Notes under the pieces: generated by a model
The model's database searches: none
Seen by the model: the letters and a program-made list of their open reading frames with translations, nothing else
What the model was told of the DNA's origin: nothing
NCBI GenBank assembly: GCA_963680875.1
Contig: OY804575.1
Span: forward strand, 102,789,505 to 102,853,504
Reading direction: 5' to 3'
DNA length: 64,000 nucleotides
Source of the DNA: Bathymodiolus brooksi
Lineage: Eukaryota > Mollusca > Bivalvia > Mytilida > Modiolidae
Position numbers and translations under genes: made by a program
Shown here: positions 10,686 to 22,502 of the stretch, piece after piece
Layout of the letters: each line of letters begins with the position of its first letter
Position numbering within the stretch: the stretch's first letter is position 1

Positions 10686-11070
10686 TACTAATTTAGTTTG
10701 TTACACAAATTTTCATTGAATCTTCAACCATAAATGTCAGCTTATATTCGGATTACAGACGGGGTATATATGTACGTTTTCAGTCTTTGAAAGACACACA
10801 ATATTTAATCTGAGTTTACATATATGAATTGAGACTATGTAAGTGGTAATAAAACAAAAAGGAATATAAAAATAAACAAACAAAAAGGAATATAAAAATA
10901 AACAAAAATGGAAAAACAAAACAATAAAAAAAAATACATGATGTTTTATACAATTGGATTCTGTATTAAAAAAAACCAATGGTTAAATCCGTAATACATC
11001 TGTTATTCAGCTATCAGACAGGGTATATATTGTGACATTCCCAGCTTAAGATATAGATTCCCTTTGGTTG
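10686..11070 (+). repeat. Diverged copy of the 31-32 kb hairpin-ended repeat
   Basis: The left part shares AATTTAGTTTGTTACACA and CAGACGGGGTATATAT with the units at 30965 and 31788. The right part shares GTTATTCAGCTATCAGACAG and GTGACATTCCC. The interior is different and contains two copies of AAAAAGGAATATAAAAATAA. Only half of the terminal hairpin remains. Confidence 0.55.
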
Positions 11071-12100
11071 CGCCTCGGAGATGCCGTAACACTATCCAAG
11101 GCGTTATCACACTCTTAGTAACTGAATTCTTATTGAGTTTTGACATGGAATTTCGGGGAGCATACAGCTGTAGACTGTACGAACCTTAGAATAAAATCGG
11201 GAGGGATGGGTGGGAAAACAAACGGACTTTACAATCCATCAATGATCACACGCTGATAGTCAATGAGACAGATTACACGAAGGGTAAAAAATGTAGAGAA
11301 TAACAACGAAAACTACCGTCAGCCTTCTCAGCCACATTCAATCTCGAAGGTATACACAAATAAATATTGGTGAGTCCAGATACCCTGACTTTGGTACAGA
11401 TACATTAATTGTGAGGTTAAACCAGTTTTGTGGGTAGTCAAACATTACCTTTATATATCTTAATCCCTAGTTGTAAAACAAAACAAAATGCTTTCTTTTC
11501 TAATCATTATCCAAAATTGAGACCAAAACAAACATCAAATTACAATCAGTTTGACACACATCTCTCTCCATCGAAAGCAGCTCGAGAAGTGATGAGTTGA
11601 CGCATTCTCGTTACTTCTCGTATGATGTCGCTTAGGATATGTCACTATCCAAAGCGCTATCACGCTGAATGCTTATTGAGTTTGGCATAACATTTTGGTC
11701 CGCAAAGTATAAGTTCGACTGCTCGAAACCGATAAAAAACAATCTTAACATCTAAAATCATTAATCCCAAAACTAAAGATTTTAAGGTTATTTGCATTTT
11801 GCCATTTCACCGGGGGAAATTCATTGTTGGTATCCACTGTGTTGAAGACCTTGAGGTGGCTGCTGGATAATTCAATTCATCGTCCCTTCTTTTCCACTGA
11901 CTTCAAGAAACAAGAAACTTTTACTGAATTGTATATGTTCGGTATATGTTAAATAGTTTACTCCTTTATATTAGACGGACTTTATTTCCTTAATATATAT
12001 TGCGCATAATATGCAACATATTCATGTATGTACCAAGTCAGGGTCATTACGGTTTTCACAGCTTTCCGGTTGTTGACTGATTTTGTCTGTTTATATAATT
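11071..12100. other. No gene recognised
   Basis: Two related blocks near 11085-11130 and 11640-11690 (TATCCAA-GCG-TATCAC and TTATTGAGTTT) hint at an old duplication. No coding signal was seen. Confidence 0.4.
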
Positions 12101-12166
12101 ATGAGTTTTGACTTTCCCTTTGTAAGATTGTTCGGAGTTCGGTAATTTTGTTATTACCCTTATTCA
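12101..12166 (+). repeat. Dispersed repeat F, copy 1
   Basis: GAGTTTTGACTTTCCCTTTG followed by TAAGATTGTTCGGAGTTCGG and TAATTTTGTTATTACCC is repeated almost exactly at 28334-28397. Its nature is unknown; possibly a conserved SINE or LINE 3' domain. Confidence 0.65.
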
Positions 12167-12366
12167 TAATAATGACTGAAATAAGAGCACCACAAAGCGG
12201 AGGATCCACATGTGCGTCATAGCAAAAATTCTAATTTTTACCTTGACCTTTGATCTAATGACCTTGAAAATAAATAGGCTTCTAGACCTTACATTAACAA
12301 CTGTCTACCAAATAATACAAATATAGCTAATAACAGTCAATGCATTGTCATTACAAACTGACTTAC

Positions 12367-12453
12367 GGATACACAGGCGTCACTATATCTCCCATCCCGA
12401 ACTTCTTTGGCGATGATAAACAATAATATACACAAGATAAGACAAGACGACAT
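12367..12453 (-). CDS. First exon of a second putative secreted protein
   Basis: ATG at 12453 opens 29 codons beginning MSSCLILCILLFIIAKEV, a strong signal-peptide-like hydrophobic start. The last coding base is followed by GTAAGT, a consensus donor, in phase 0. The phase differs from the lectin-like exon 2 (which needs one leftover base), so this is probably a different gene. Its next exon should lie at lower coordinates, but I could not identify it. The product is unknown. Confidence 0.5.
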
Positions 12454-12704
12454 TTTCAGCAAATATCACATATTCTAACAGTGCTCAGAACTTTAAGGTG
12501 AAATAGTTAAAATAGCAATATATATGTTACATGTACTATAGGACTGTCATTCAATACATCATCAATTGCAAAGTTTACATTCAAAGTTCAATTGTCATGA
12601 TACATTATGTATCAAACTGTTTAAAAAGTCAAAGGCAAGGAGCTGACATCTCCAATCTTATTGTGCACTGTCCTAGTAGAGGAATATTGTCAGCAACCTA
12701 TTTA

Positions 12705-13690
12705 AGCAAATTTCTCACTGAAGTCTTCTCTGCTATTTTACTTAATCTAGAATATCTATCAAAGGTACCCTGCGAAAACCAACCAACATGATTCATGATA
12801 TCTTGAGTCTCACCAAAACCAGAAACTGCCAACGTGACCGCGCACCCTCCCCTACGACTATTGGTGGTATCTAGCCTTCATCAATCCCTAACTCCCGTAG
12901 ATATGATTGTAAGCGGCTATACATAACTGAGTGACTGACCGGAACTTCCAATACACGTTTTCTTGTACGACCTAAGATCCGAAATAAATATCCAAATTTC
13001 AAATATATGCTCATCCCAGCAGCATCAGATATATACTTTTCAATTCCAAAAACAAGGCTTACGGAATGGTCATCAATTCGCATAACTGAAAATTCAATTT
13101 TCTTACCGTTACTTAGCGTATTGCAGACCGTGTGTGTAATTACAAATCCAGAATCATCAAGTAAGCGTCGTATTTCCTGACTTAAAATATTTTCCTAGAT
13201 AAGAGGCCCTATCGGTCGCGAAATACTGGAGTTTAATAAAAGCCTGGTCCCTTAATAATGCAAATCTTTCTGGTGTAATATTTGCTTTGACAATTTTTGA
13301 ATCAGTTAAAATTGCTATCTGTCGAATTTGTCAAAAAAAAAACCATAGGTCTTACGACACCATGTGATATGGCTTGCTCACCGATCATAGCCTCCAAGTA
13401 TCTTTCAACTTGTTTACTACCGACAGGATTTCCAGGCTTGAATCTCCATCCCATCTAGTTCCTTTCCCATAACTTTCAAAAATTCTTTTTAATTGACCTA
13501 ACGTAGTTTGGACAGTGCTCGAGGCCCGCCTTAAAGGGCAATGACAGTCAAAAATACCAACATTTCCCAGATTAGGGCAGATTATATCATGAATTTTAAT
13601 TTTGCCTTTTGAATCCTTAGCAACCAAAAATTTTCTAATATCATCTGGTGTAGCGAAAGCAATGCTCTTAGCATATTTAGATAAAAACAA
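12705..13690 (-). pseudogene. Tyrosine recombinase of DIRS-like element
   Basis: The N-terminal part (13690-13385) contains ATPDDIRKFLVAKD and a CPLRRASSTV segment typical of DIRS/Crypton-type recombinases. The C-terminal part (13083 to about 12705) contains GRTRKRVLEVPVS and then, after a stop and a frame change near 12871, GGCAVTLA, HVGWFSQGTFDRYSRL. The final Tyr matches the catalytic nucleophile position. The expected HxxR motif reads NSRR, so a catalytic His is lost. The protein is non-functional. Confidence 0.7.
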
Positions 13691-13699
13691 GGGCGGATT

Positions 13700-14760
13700 T
13701 TTTTTTACAGTACGAGGTGTTCTCAGTCAAATTATCTAAAACCTGTAGCCTTTCATCACATATTAAATCTAACAAATCTGCAGGCTCATCATTTGTAAGT
13801 TTGAAATTACAACCACAAGATTGACAAAACTTTGCAACTTCATCTTTCGGGTTAGTACAAGAAGAACAGGGCGAAGCTGGCTTTCAAATTCTCGGGATTC
13901 CAAAACTAGAAAATGGGCTTCGCTACACTAGAAAACTTAGAACATGGGATATGAGGCAAAAAGGTGGGAACACGTACGGGATCAACTCATCAGCGACATT
14001 CTATGCAAAGACGTTAACTCATGAGAAGCATGGACTACAACAGGGTGTGACGTGTCTTAAAGGTTTCCCGTTATCACCAAGCATAGCATTTGCGTCGAGG
14101 GCCATGAGGTCTGCAGTATGTTGTGCCGAATCTCTTTTGAACCAATTGCCAAGAATCTGGACTAAGTTTAATACATGTACAATGTATTTCTAAAGTTTAT
14201 TATTCTGAACTCGAGATCTGCAGGATTATATTCCGTAAGAATATGAAGCATATGTAGGTCAATGTTCTTAGTTTGGCAAACTTGAAAGATTGATTTCAAT
14301 ATATAATTGAGATCAAATTTCTACCCCCGCCTCTTTTCCACGACGAAATAACAACTTGGTTATCGACAAATACGTCAACTCTTTGATTTTTAAATTTCTG
14401 AGACATTGATACGAGAGTCTTCTCGACAGCCTCAGCTTCCTTTACGTCAAATTGGCCTATTAACCCCAGAAACAAAGAAATCACCTAAAACTTGTTCGTC
14501 TTCAACAATGTCCCCACCTGTACAACGACGCGTCGGCTGCAATTTTTTCTTGTAAATGGTTCTCCTGCCTCCAAGGGACAAAACCCTCCCATTTATCCAA
14601 AAATGCCCAATGACTGATTTCAGCTTTAAAACGCCCTCAAAACGCAACAGGTCTAACAGGCTCACTGATGGCTAAATTATCCACTCGGGTATAAAGTCTG
14701 GCAGCATAAACGATATACATTTTCCCGTAAATCTCGGAGGTGTTTTAAAGGAAACCAACT
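13700..14760 (-). pseudogene. RNase H region of DIRS-like element
   Basis: Fragments in shifted frames give EISHWAFLDKWEGFVPW and DASLYRWG (near 14640-14530), then VDVFVDNQVVISSWKR (14400-14330), then EYNPADLE further on. These correspond in order to the RNase H segments seen after DIRS reverse transcriptases. At least three frame changes occur. The sequence upstream to 15100 should hold the reverse transcriptase but shows no YxDD motif, so that part is deleted or too decayed. Confidence 0.65.
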
Positions 14761-15189
14761 TCTGAAACAATATATTTTCTCTAAGTAAAGCGAAAGAGTC
14801 TTTTTTTTTCAAGTAAGCAAAAAGCTTGACTTACTGACTTACTGAATCTATAAACATACCAAGGAATCTCAACATTTCGAAAGGTTCAAAAACAGGAACG
14901 ACTGGATGAAAATTTAAATTCTTAACAGAGTCGTCCTATAAGAAGAAAATAAAATAAAACAGTTGCCGAGAAAAAGTTCTCCAACCTCCGTTCCACGTGA
15001 CAAAATCCGCTAAGGATTAGAACCTCCGGAACGAAAGTAAAAAAATCTGCTTAAATAAGAATTTGGAAAATGTTCAGAATAAAATCTAACTGAAAATAAA
15101 ATTAAAGAAAATGTTCAAAATAATAATAAATAGTGTATAATCAACTTGACCCGTGCAAAAATACCATATAAATTCATATATCTATACGT

Positions 15190-15880
15190 TTTTCATTATT
15201 GGACAATTGTTAACAAAGTGACCACTTTCCTTGCAAAAAATGCAGGTACCCCTTTGACGCTGAAATCTAGGTCTGAAACCAGGCCTACTGTGTCCCATAA
15301 ACTGTGAGAAAACAGCACCTGAATAATTTTAACCAAAAGGTCTCTGAGAAAGATAAGGAGGGTAAAGAAAAGGCAGATTTTGGTGATCCTGTATAATGTA
15401 AACATTCTGACTTAGTTGTGGCTCTTGATCCCTCTCCAAAGCCTTCGAGTCATATTTGTTTGTTTTTCGCCCACTCAGCGATAGTTGCTGTAATCTTCTT
15501 ATCCTCGCTTAACCCTAATAGTTTGAGACAGAGGTTGCAAACGTCTGGATTTTCTTCATAATGTCTACAGGCTTACAGTACCTTACAAAATATGCAGTAC
15601 CACTGTGTCTTGTTATTAAAGCACATTCTACAAGAACTTCCATACTAGCTAAAAGCACACTAGGAGTGGCCTACCCGCCAAAATCCTTACATTTTTCAGA
15701 GCTTCATCCATTCTTTCAGCATTATGATGGTGCTTCATTGAATCCAAACTTGTCTCCATTTGTTTTACCCTCACTTCTAAATCAGAGCTGCCTGTTGTTG
15801 AATCAGAACTGACTGTTGATGCCGTCGAGTTACTTACTGGTTGTAGTGGTGTGTAGCCTAGAAGGGCCTGCTATAAATAT
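15190..15880 (-). pseudogene. DIRS-like gag, C-terminal part with CCHC knuckle
   Basis: Near 15245-15195 the minus strand reads CIFCKESGHFVNNC, a perfect C-x2-C-x4-H-x4-C zinc knuckle, as in nucleic-acid-binding gag proteins. Further upstream (15870-15680) is a Ser/Thr-rich frame with VKQMETSLDSMKHH, likely coiled coil. A TTTATAG acceptor lies just before it at about 15873, so the gag may have been split by an intron. Frames between the two blocks are broken. Confidence 0.6.
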
Positions 15881-16127
15881 AAAAAACACAGCTATTTACT
15901 AGATGTTCTATCATGTTATTATCACCTAAAATGCAAGCTAGATTTTGACCTTATAAAACAAACTAGCATTTACGATTTAGTATTTCTACATGCATAAAGC
16001 TTCTCACCAATAACAACACACATTTAACTACACATTAAAAATATTTCCATTTTCAAAAATAAAAGAAAACGAATAAAACAACATAGAGGCCGTGTAAAAT
16101 AATAATAGAACATAAATATAGATTATT

Positions 16128-16240
16128 ACATGGTATTTTTCATATCATACCCTTTATCAACCCGAGAGCCGATAGTCTCAAGGAATGATAAATGAACGAG
16201 GGCTGATAAAGGGTATGATATGAAAAATGACATGTTATGA
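16128..16240. repeat. Hairpin with ~36-bp arms
   Basis: TTTTTCATATCATACCCTTT is matched in inverse by AAAGGGTATGATATGAAAAA across a spacer of about 30 bases. It sits between the two gag parts of the DIRS-like element, so it is either a small insertion or part of the intervening intron. Confidence 0.7.
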
Positions 16241-16439
16241 TATGTTTATCGTATACTTCAACAGAGGAAATAACTGATTGGTACCAAAATGTTTAGTCAT
16301 TTTGGCGAACAAGAAAATTATTGCTTTAATATACAAATCCAATAAATGCACGTTTTTAAGCACTTTAGATATCATAAGAGAGAAATTGGTATTTAATCAT
16401 TTTCTCTGCAAATATTTTATAAAACAGGGGAATCCGCCG

Positions 16440-16951
16440 TGTCTCTAAACACAGTTTTCCGGAAATCCACTTCTCTATTTTCAGAATACTGGATACTTTC
16501 ATCTAAATAACTTTCTCCAAAACGTAATTTATTTAATTGTTTGTCAACTTTTCTATTGAGAGTTTCTATTTTTCTCAACTGATCTAATTTTAAATCATTC
16601 TCACCTCTAAATGTCTGAAGTGTGTGTTGGTTCTCTTCTATCTTCTTCTTTTTGCCTCTTCATCACCAATTTATCTTCTTCCTTTTGTCTGGCTATACCA
16701 TCTTCTGATTCCTTTAATTTTCTCCTCAAATCATCCAATTCCTCATCTGAATTCCCATCTGGATCTATACTCTCGGAAACAATCCGATCCATAACTCTTG
16801 CTGACTGTAGTTCGGCCTTTTTCTTCGGAGTAGGAAGAACTTCCACCGCCGTTGTATTTTCCATACCAGAAAATCCGTATTCATGCAGGCTTTTATAATC
16901 GATACCTTGCCGATATCTGTAAGATTTTCTAATATCTCTATCTACGGACAT
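16440..16951 (-). pseudogene. DIRS-like gag, N-terminal part
   Basis: The frame from ATG 16951 to 16607 contains SLHEYGFSGMENTT, then an acidic Lys/Glu-rich stretch (DDLRRKLKESEDGIARQK) that should form a coiled coil. A second frame continues (LDQLRKIETLNRKVDKQLNK) down to about 16440. The position at the 5' end of the element and the coiled coil fit a gag-like structural protein. The assignment rests mainly on context. Confidence 0.5.
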
Positions 16952-16989
16952 ATTTCAAACTATGATATCAAACTCTAATAACGAATCAA

Positions 16990-17920
16990 ACGTCCAAACT
17001 TTCAAAATCTTATCAAACAATGAGGTATTTAATTACAGGTGAACTCTATTCAGTGACTATACATATGAATTACCTTAATAGATTTTTGTGTGAAACGAAT
17101 TTAGTCAAAATTACTATTTTTTACTTATAAAAAATTTCCCATTGACGGAAAGGCATGTAATAACATTCCGGAAGCAGTTAATAAACTTGCTTTATCAGCC
17201 CGCTTGGACCATTCGTGTGAAACTGGATGAAATAAAAATGACCCCTCTTATTATTCTAAACAAAACTCAAAGTTTTATTACAGGGTAAAATTTTAGCTTT
17301 ATCATCTACAAGTATATGATAAATAGCTTTATTAGCAATGGCAAAATTAAAAGGACAAAACGAAGACTCAATCCGGCCAAAGCTCATAATCTTAAATAGG
17401 AGATCTATAAAAGACTATATAACATAACGGGATACCCACCATTAATACTTGAACGCTGCTAATGAGAAGTGAATAATCGAAAAAGGGGTCATGTAACGTG
17501 TCCAATTACATCTCGTATTTTGTTCTACGCTAAATGACTCCATTACACAAGACGACCTTCTTAAATTTCACATGGAAACCTTATAGAAAAAACAAACAGA
17601 AAAGATTGGTGAACATAGAAACATAGCGAAAATATATCTACAATATGCACACTCTTTTTCAAAATATTGATCATAGAATAATAAAAGGACACTGAAATAA
17701 ATCAGATTAAGACAAATTTCAAGAGTGGTTAACACCAAATACCTTGAGCAACAGGAATTGCTGAACTGGCATGAGGGCGAGGGTCAGCTAGGGTAGAACT
17801 CCATGGTGCTCCAATCAGATTATCGAGAAAAAAAAATGGCTTGGTGCATCAACCTCCTAGAATTATCCAGGTTAAGCTTCATTCCATCCTTCAGTTCCTC
17901 CCCTGTTAATAAGAGTTTGA
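16990..17920. other. No gene recognised
   Basis: AT-rich sequence without long frames. It is probably the 5' flank or terminal region of the DIRS-like element; no terminal repeat was identified. Confidence 0.4.
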
Positions 17921-17924
17921 AGAT

Positions 17925-18005
17925 ACTAAAAAGAGGCAATCAGAATCCGTAAATCGAAGGACAGAAAACACAATGACCAAAAGGACAAACAACGATCAAC
18001 AAAAC
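17925..18005 (-). repeat. Dispersed repeat D, copy 1
   Basis: In minus orientation it reads TGTCCTTTTGGTCATTGTG, TTCGATTTACGGATTCTG and GTATCTTCAAAC. Other copies are at 29930-30015, 61060-61150 and 63411-63500. I associate this motif with mussel genomes, which is knowledge-based and unverified. Confidence 0.65.
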
Positions 18006-18325
18006 AAACACATGCAAATTTATTTTACAAAAAATTCGATTGTGTTATCAAATAAATACTATTACTTTGTTATGAAATATTATTAATTTATGTTAATCTG
18101 CTTGCAATCATGTATATTGTTAAAAATTTATTTCGTCTGCATGCATTTATTTTTTTAACTGTAATAAGTTCTTTACATACCAGCTAAACTATATACATCA
18201 TGTTTGAAAAACCACAACACATGTTCAATTCATCTTTTGGCAGAAAGTTTTAATGGTCATCGTGTTATGAATTCTTGTTTAGAACAGGAAATCAGAAGAA
18301 GAAACAATTCAGAGATGTTTTTTTG

Positions 18326-18557
18326 TTTGTTTATGGTGTTTATCGGCACTTTCAACAATATTTCAGTTATATCGTGGCGGTCAGTTTTATTGGTGGAGGA
18401 AACTGGAGTACCCGGAGAAAATCACCGAACTGCAGCAAGTCACTGATAAACTTTATCACATAATGTTGTATCGAGTTCGCATCGCGATGAACGGGGTTCG
18501 AGCTCAAAACTTCAGTGGTGATAGGCACTGATTGCACATGTAGTGGTAAATCCAATC
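18326..18557 (-). repeat. SINE family A, near full length
   Basis: Tail TTTCAACAATATTTCAGTTA at the left, body GATAAACTTTATCACATAATG, and head end near 18557. Short open frames across it are incidental. Confidence 0.75.
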
Positions 18558-18559
18558 TT

Positions 18560-19175
18560 TAAGAACCAAAGGCAAGTCAATACAAAGTAGTGAATGTAAG
18601 AAAAAAATCCAGCTCCATTGATAGGATAAATATGAAATACGACTTGATAGGTTTGGTGCTGTTGATTTGGTTCAAAGTTAGGAAATTGTATATACTGTAT
18701 AAGAAAAACATATTGATGCCTTTTAAAACCCGAGATGAGCTGATAAACATACAATATTAATATGTCAAATCAATTCATTTTTGAGTGAGATTCTTGTAGT
18801 TTCCAATAAACAAATATTATCGCGTAAACGTCATAGAGAGTTATATTTCTCACTTTTGAGACAGACCAGCTCCTATTTTTAGCGATGTGGGATTTTCTTA
18901 TCTTGCACTAGTGCAAGACAAAAAAAAAATCACGTGTGTTTTACCGGCAAATGCATGCTGTACAGTTACCCCAATTCTCCATGCTTTTCCTTTTTAAAAT
19001 AAACAATTCACTGTATATAAGTTTTCAATCTTTTATAAACACACAAATCCTAACAATCAGCTATATTATTACATAATAACCTTCACGCAATACACAAAAA
19101 TACGGAACTACTTTTTTGATTGACATGAAGGGGAAATGTCAAATATCTTAGCAAATACTAATGAAAGTTGTCCTA
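18560..19175. other. No gene recognised; short palindrome at 18900
   Basis: TCTTGCACTAGTGCAAGA is a perfect short palindrome. With nearby CCGGCAAATG it resembles parts of the 28.1-kb hairpin. Otherwise no coding signal. Confidence 0.4.
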
Positions 19176-19176
19176 C

Positions 19177-19310
19177 CTTGCCAGCTCCATGTACGACGAC
19201 GACCATGCACCGTCCCTACATAGACTGTCGCTCAACCTACGCCTACATTTTCAAACTCGCGCCCGCCAATGTCTCACTTTCTGACGTCCGTTGACCATCA
19301 CAATCAGTCA
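19177..19310 (-). other. Possible promoter and first coding exon, unidentified gene
   Basis: A locally GC- and CpG-rich block (19190-19300) in an AT-rich setting is followed on the minus strand by ATG at 19206, ten codons reading MVVVVHGAGK, and a G/GTAGGA donor at 19177. The start recalls the VVVVHGGAG beginning of isoaspartyl peptidase/L-asparaginase proteins, but ten residues cannot establish this. No downstream exon was recognised. Confidence 0.3.
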
Positions 19311-19319
19311 ATGAACTTA

Positions 19320-20955
19320 AATCCAACAGCAGCAATGCTCAAAAAAATTTTTCTAAAAAATAACCCAATTTTTTTAGGTTTTTATCAAAGAATATCATAT
19401 ATGCATCCAAAAAATACTAACTTAATATATGTATGAGCTCAGATATTTTTTCTACAATTTTTTTTAAAAGTTCCAGATTTCAGATTTTATTACTGTATTT
19501 TCACTTTTTCTTTAATTTATGATCCAGTTGGTAAATACAACTTTGTTCAACATTAAGTGTGTCTTTTTCATTTCCAAAAATTAAAGTATTACATTTTCTG
19601 ATGAAAAAGAATAAAATTAAGTAGTTTTGAAGTCATCTGAACAGAATATTTGCAATAAATGTTGGATTTACCAAGGGAGATAATAAAAAATTACCAAGGG
19701 AGATAATAAAAAAGCGCTTTCTATGTTATATTGCTTAATTATTTGGATTTTATAAACTTAAATGCAAAAATTTATATACATCATCTAGAATAGCATATAT
19801 TTAATTATGCAATTCATTAAAATTGCAGTTTCAAACAGAAATTGTCATATTTTTGCAGCTTTTTACATTGTTATTCACCTAATTCCAATTAAAAAACAGT
19901 CAAAATTCGATTTTCCATCCACTTCTAGATTTTCTTGTCTTCTCCAGAAGCTGAAAAAATATTAGAAAATACATTATAATACAGAATAGAATTTTGGTCT
20001 ACCACAGAAGAAATTTAGTTTGACTGGAAGAAGTAAACAAGTTCTACCATACACTGAAATTTATCGACGTATTCGATGTGCCTTGTGTTCGAAATGTCAT
20101 AAAAATATCAAAGGTTAAACAACTTTTAAATTTGTGATAAATTGAACAAAATTGAAATCCTCACAATATACCTTTGGTACATGCACAAATATCATGTTAC
20201 ATATACAAAGATTCTAGCTTGCATGCAAAATTGCCAAACGATTAACTAAGTACAGTTAAATTTTCTGTTCTTTATCATACTACTTATGATGTACCTACCT
20301 GGAAGTAAAATAACCCCACTACCAGCTTTATATCTTTACACCTGAAATAGAAGATAGGATCATGATATAATCAATAATGTCATATACATACACCTTAACA
20401 ATGCGAGATTTGTTATTAACTTCATATCAAATAAAATCTACACTATACTGGAAAGGAAAATGACATCAACCTTTTACATCCTTGTGTTGTAAATCAGAAA
20501 TTATGCATTATCAAAATGTATCTTTAAAAATTACTAACACAGAAAATCTGAATGATATATATACATTGAATCATGAAAAATATCAGACGACCAATGTATT
20601 TATTGATACTTCAAAAAAAGTGACAATGTTGAATAAAGTGACAGCAGTGAGTCTTGCTAGAATCCACATTCTACAAAAAAATAAAGAAAGTATATGCATA
20701 CAAAAAGTTTGAAATTTTGGTAAATCTGTTTTAGCATCAGTGTACCCTGATCCTATAAATGTTGACTCTGATTCAATTTTAGTTTGTTTTTCTTAAAATT
20801 TTGTTTTGAAAATGTCATCTTCTGAAAAATAAAAGATGCTAATTTTAGAGCATACATGTATCATGATCCTTGGAAAAATACTGCAAGTGTAATCCATGCA
20901 AGTCTCACCCTTTTCAAAACAGATAATTAAAAAAAACAATAACAAAAAAAACCCC
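19320..20955. other. No gene recognised
   Basis: AT-rich DNA with a 20-bp direct repeat at 19670-19710 (ACCAAGGGAGATAATAAAAA twice). The 76-codon frame at 20482-20712 has no recognisable motif. Confidence 0.4.
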
Positions 20956-20958
20956 AGA

Positions 20959-21199
20959 AGCTCACCAAAGCCTGTATCGCTTACTTGATTATAAATGATC
21001 TCTCAAGGTCATATTTTTCGCCCAAACAAGATGAAATGTGGAAGAAATATTGAGGACCTCATAAACATCATTACTGCAAAGTTTGGTTTCAATTGGCCCA
21101 GTAGTTTCAGAGGAGATGATCAAAATGTGAAATGTAAACGACGATGGACGGAAAGTGATGGCAATAGCTCACATGACACTTTGGGTCAGGTGAGCTAAA
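20959..21199 (+). repeat. Dispersed repeat E, complete copy
   Basis: It begins AGCTCACC and ends GGTCAGGTGAGCTAAA, so its ends are inverted. The interior has AAGTTTGGTTTCAATTGGCC, GTTTCAGAGGAGATGAT and GACGGAAAGTGATGGCAATA. Related copies lie at 25150-25340, 50690-51030 and 53711-53904. It is probably a small non-autonomous DNA element. Confidence 0.65.
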
Positions 21200-21518
21200 A
21201 ACAAGCAAATCTAAATATTTATCTAATGAAGAAATTTGTACTGAATAGTTTGCATACATGAATATGACTGATTGAAGTTTACAACACTTTCAGCAGTATT
21301 TCGTCTATATGTTGGCAGCTATTTCCAAATTTAGCTCAATATCTGGATTTGCTGGACCTTAATGAACAAAACACTTAAAAATGAATTGACTGTCAATTTC
21401 CTTACACTGTTTTCCCAATATATATATAAATTTAAATATCTGCATTCTTAAATTAAAATAAAGAGCAAATCCTTTGAATTTGAAACAAAACATTCCCGAT
21501 CTGACAATAAATTACATG

Positions 21519-21647
21519 CAGTGTTCCAGCAAGCAAGAAACAGAGGCTGCTCCCCTCTCTCCCCTCCTCTACCTTTTGCAATAAAAACATATAAAACCCC
21601 CAGAAATTGTGTTCCTCTGCCCTTTAAAAATGCTTGCTGGAACACTG
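21519..21647. mobile_element. Short hAT-like MITE
   Basis: Perfect 17-bp inverted ends CAGTGTTCCAGCAAGCA and TGCTTGCTGGAACACTG enclose 129 bp. CAGTG termini suit hAT elements, but the 8-bp flanks (ATTACATG and GTATCATT) do not match, so the superfamily is uncertain. Confidence 0.65.
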
Positions 21648-22502
21648 GTATCATTAAAATTTCTTGAAACTGAACAAATGAACAAGCAACATTCTTTTCT
21701 TCAAACCTTCCGAAGGCCCAAGCAAAATTTATAGATCATCACTCTGGTAGTCATCAATGAGTTTATAAACATACACAGCATCATCATTTTCATATTTTAT
21801 GTTGAACTATCTAGAAAACCCAGGGACAACTGACAATACTTTGCCCACATAACTTTTACCATTGGCAAATGTGTGAGAAACATACTTTCCAACTAACAAT
21901 GACATATCTTTCTGAGCCCATTCTGTTGTAGGTAAAGCTCTTGATTCCTCGATGAGTTCGACTAGATTTGATTGTAGTTCTTCAACCCTGTTAGGACGTT
22001 TACCAGCAGAGAAAATATACAACTTTTTGTCACTGGTTTTCTGCTTTAGAACGTTCTTTCTAAAATTCAATTGCGCTTTTAGAGCACGGATTTTCTCAGA
22101 TTTTGTTTGAAACTCAGACAAATGTTGGCTGACATCATCAGAACTCTGCCAAAGTCCAAAATAAAGTATATCATTTGTCATATTCTCTTTCCGTTGTAAT
22201 GTTTTCAACTTTTTCTTCTTCAATTCTTCCTCTTTTGTTCTTAAAACCAGTAGCCTCTTCTGCTCTATCTCTTTCATTCTTTCTTTAAATTTAAGTCTTA
22301 ATCTCCCTGCCATTTTTCCTGCTACTGACGAGAAGTTTATTTCTAGTTTCCTCATCTAAGGAGTCAGACCAATCACTAGTCTTATTATGGAAGAAAACAA
22401 TACAGGCTTCATTTGAAAGTGTGGTTGCATTCGGTCGATATTTCATCAAGTAATCAAGCTGGTCGAACAAAAATTCAGGCACCTTATTGTGCTTCAGTGT
22501 AC

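Larger units (their letters stand above)
12705..16951 (-). mobile_element. Degraded DIRS-like retrotransposon
   Basis: On the minus strand the order is gag-like (16951 to about 15190), RT-linked RNase H region (about 14900 to 13700), then tyrosine recombinase (13690 to about 12705). Stops and frameshifts break every part, and the catalytic YxDD segment of the reverse transcriptase was not found. The element differs from the Ngaro-like one at 35-41 kb: its gag has a CCHC knuckle and no SGNH hydrolase is visible. Terminal repeats were not recognised. Confidence 0.7.

Noticed and set aside
13951..14193. 80-codon plus-strand frame
   Set aside because: Antisense to the DIRS-like RNase H/linker region.
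20299..20341. 43-nt minus-strand microexon between TTTCAG and GTAGGT
   Set aside because: Splice signals are good, but no partner exon or recognisable protein fits.
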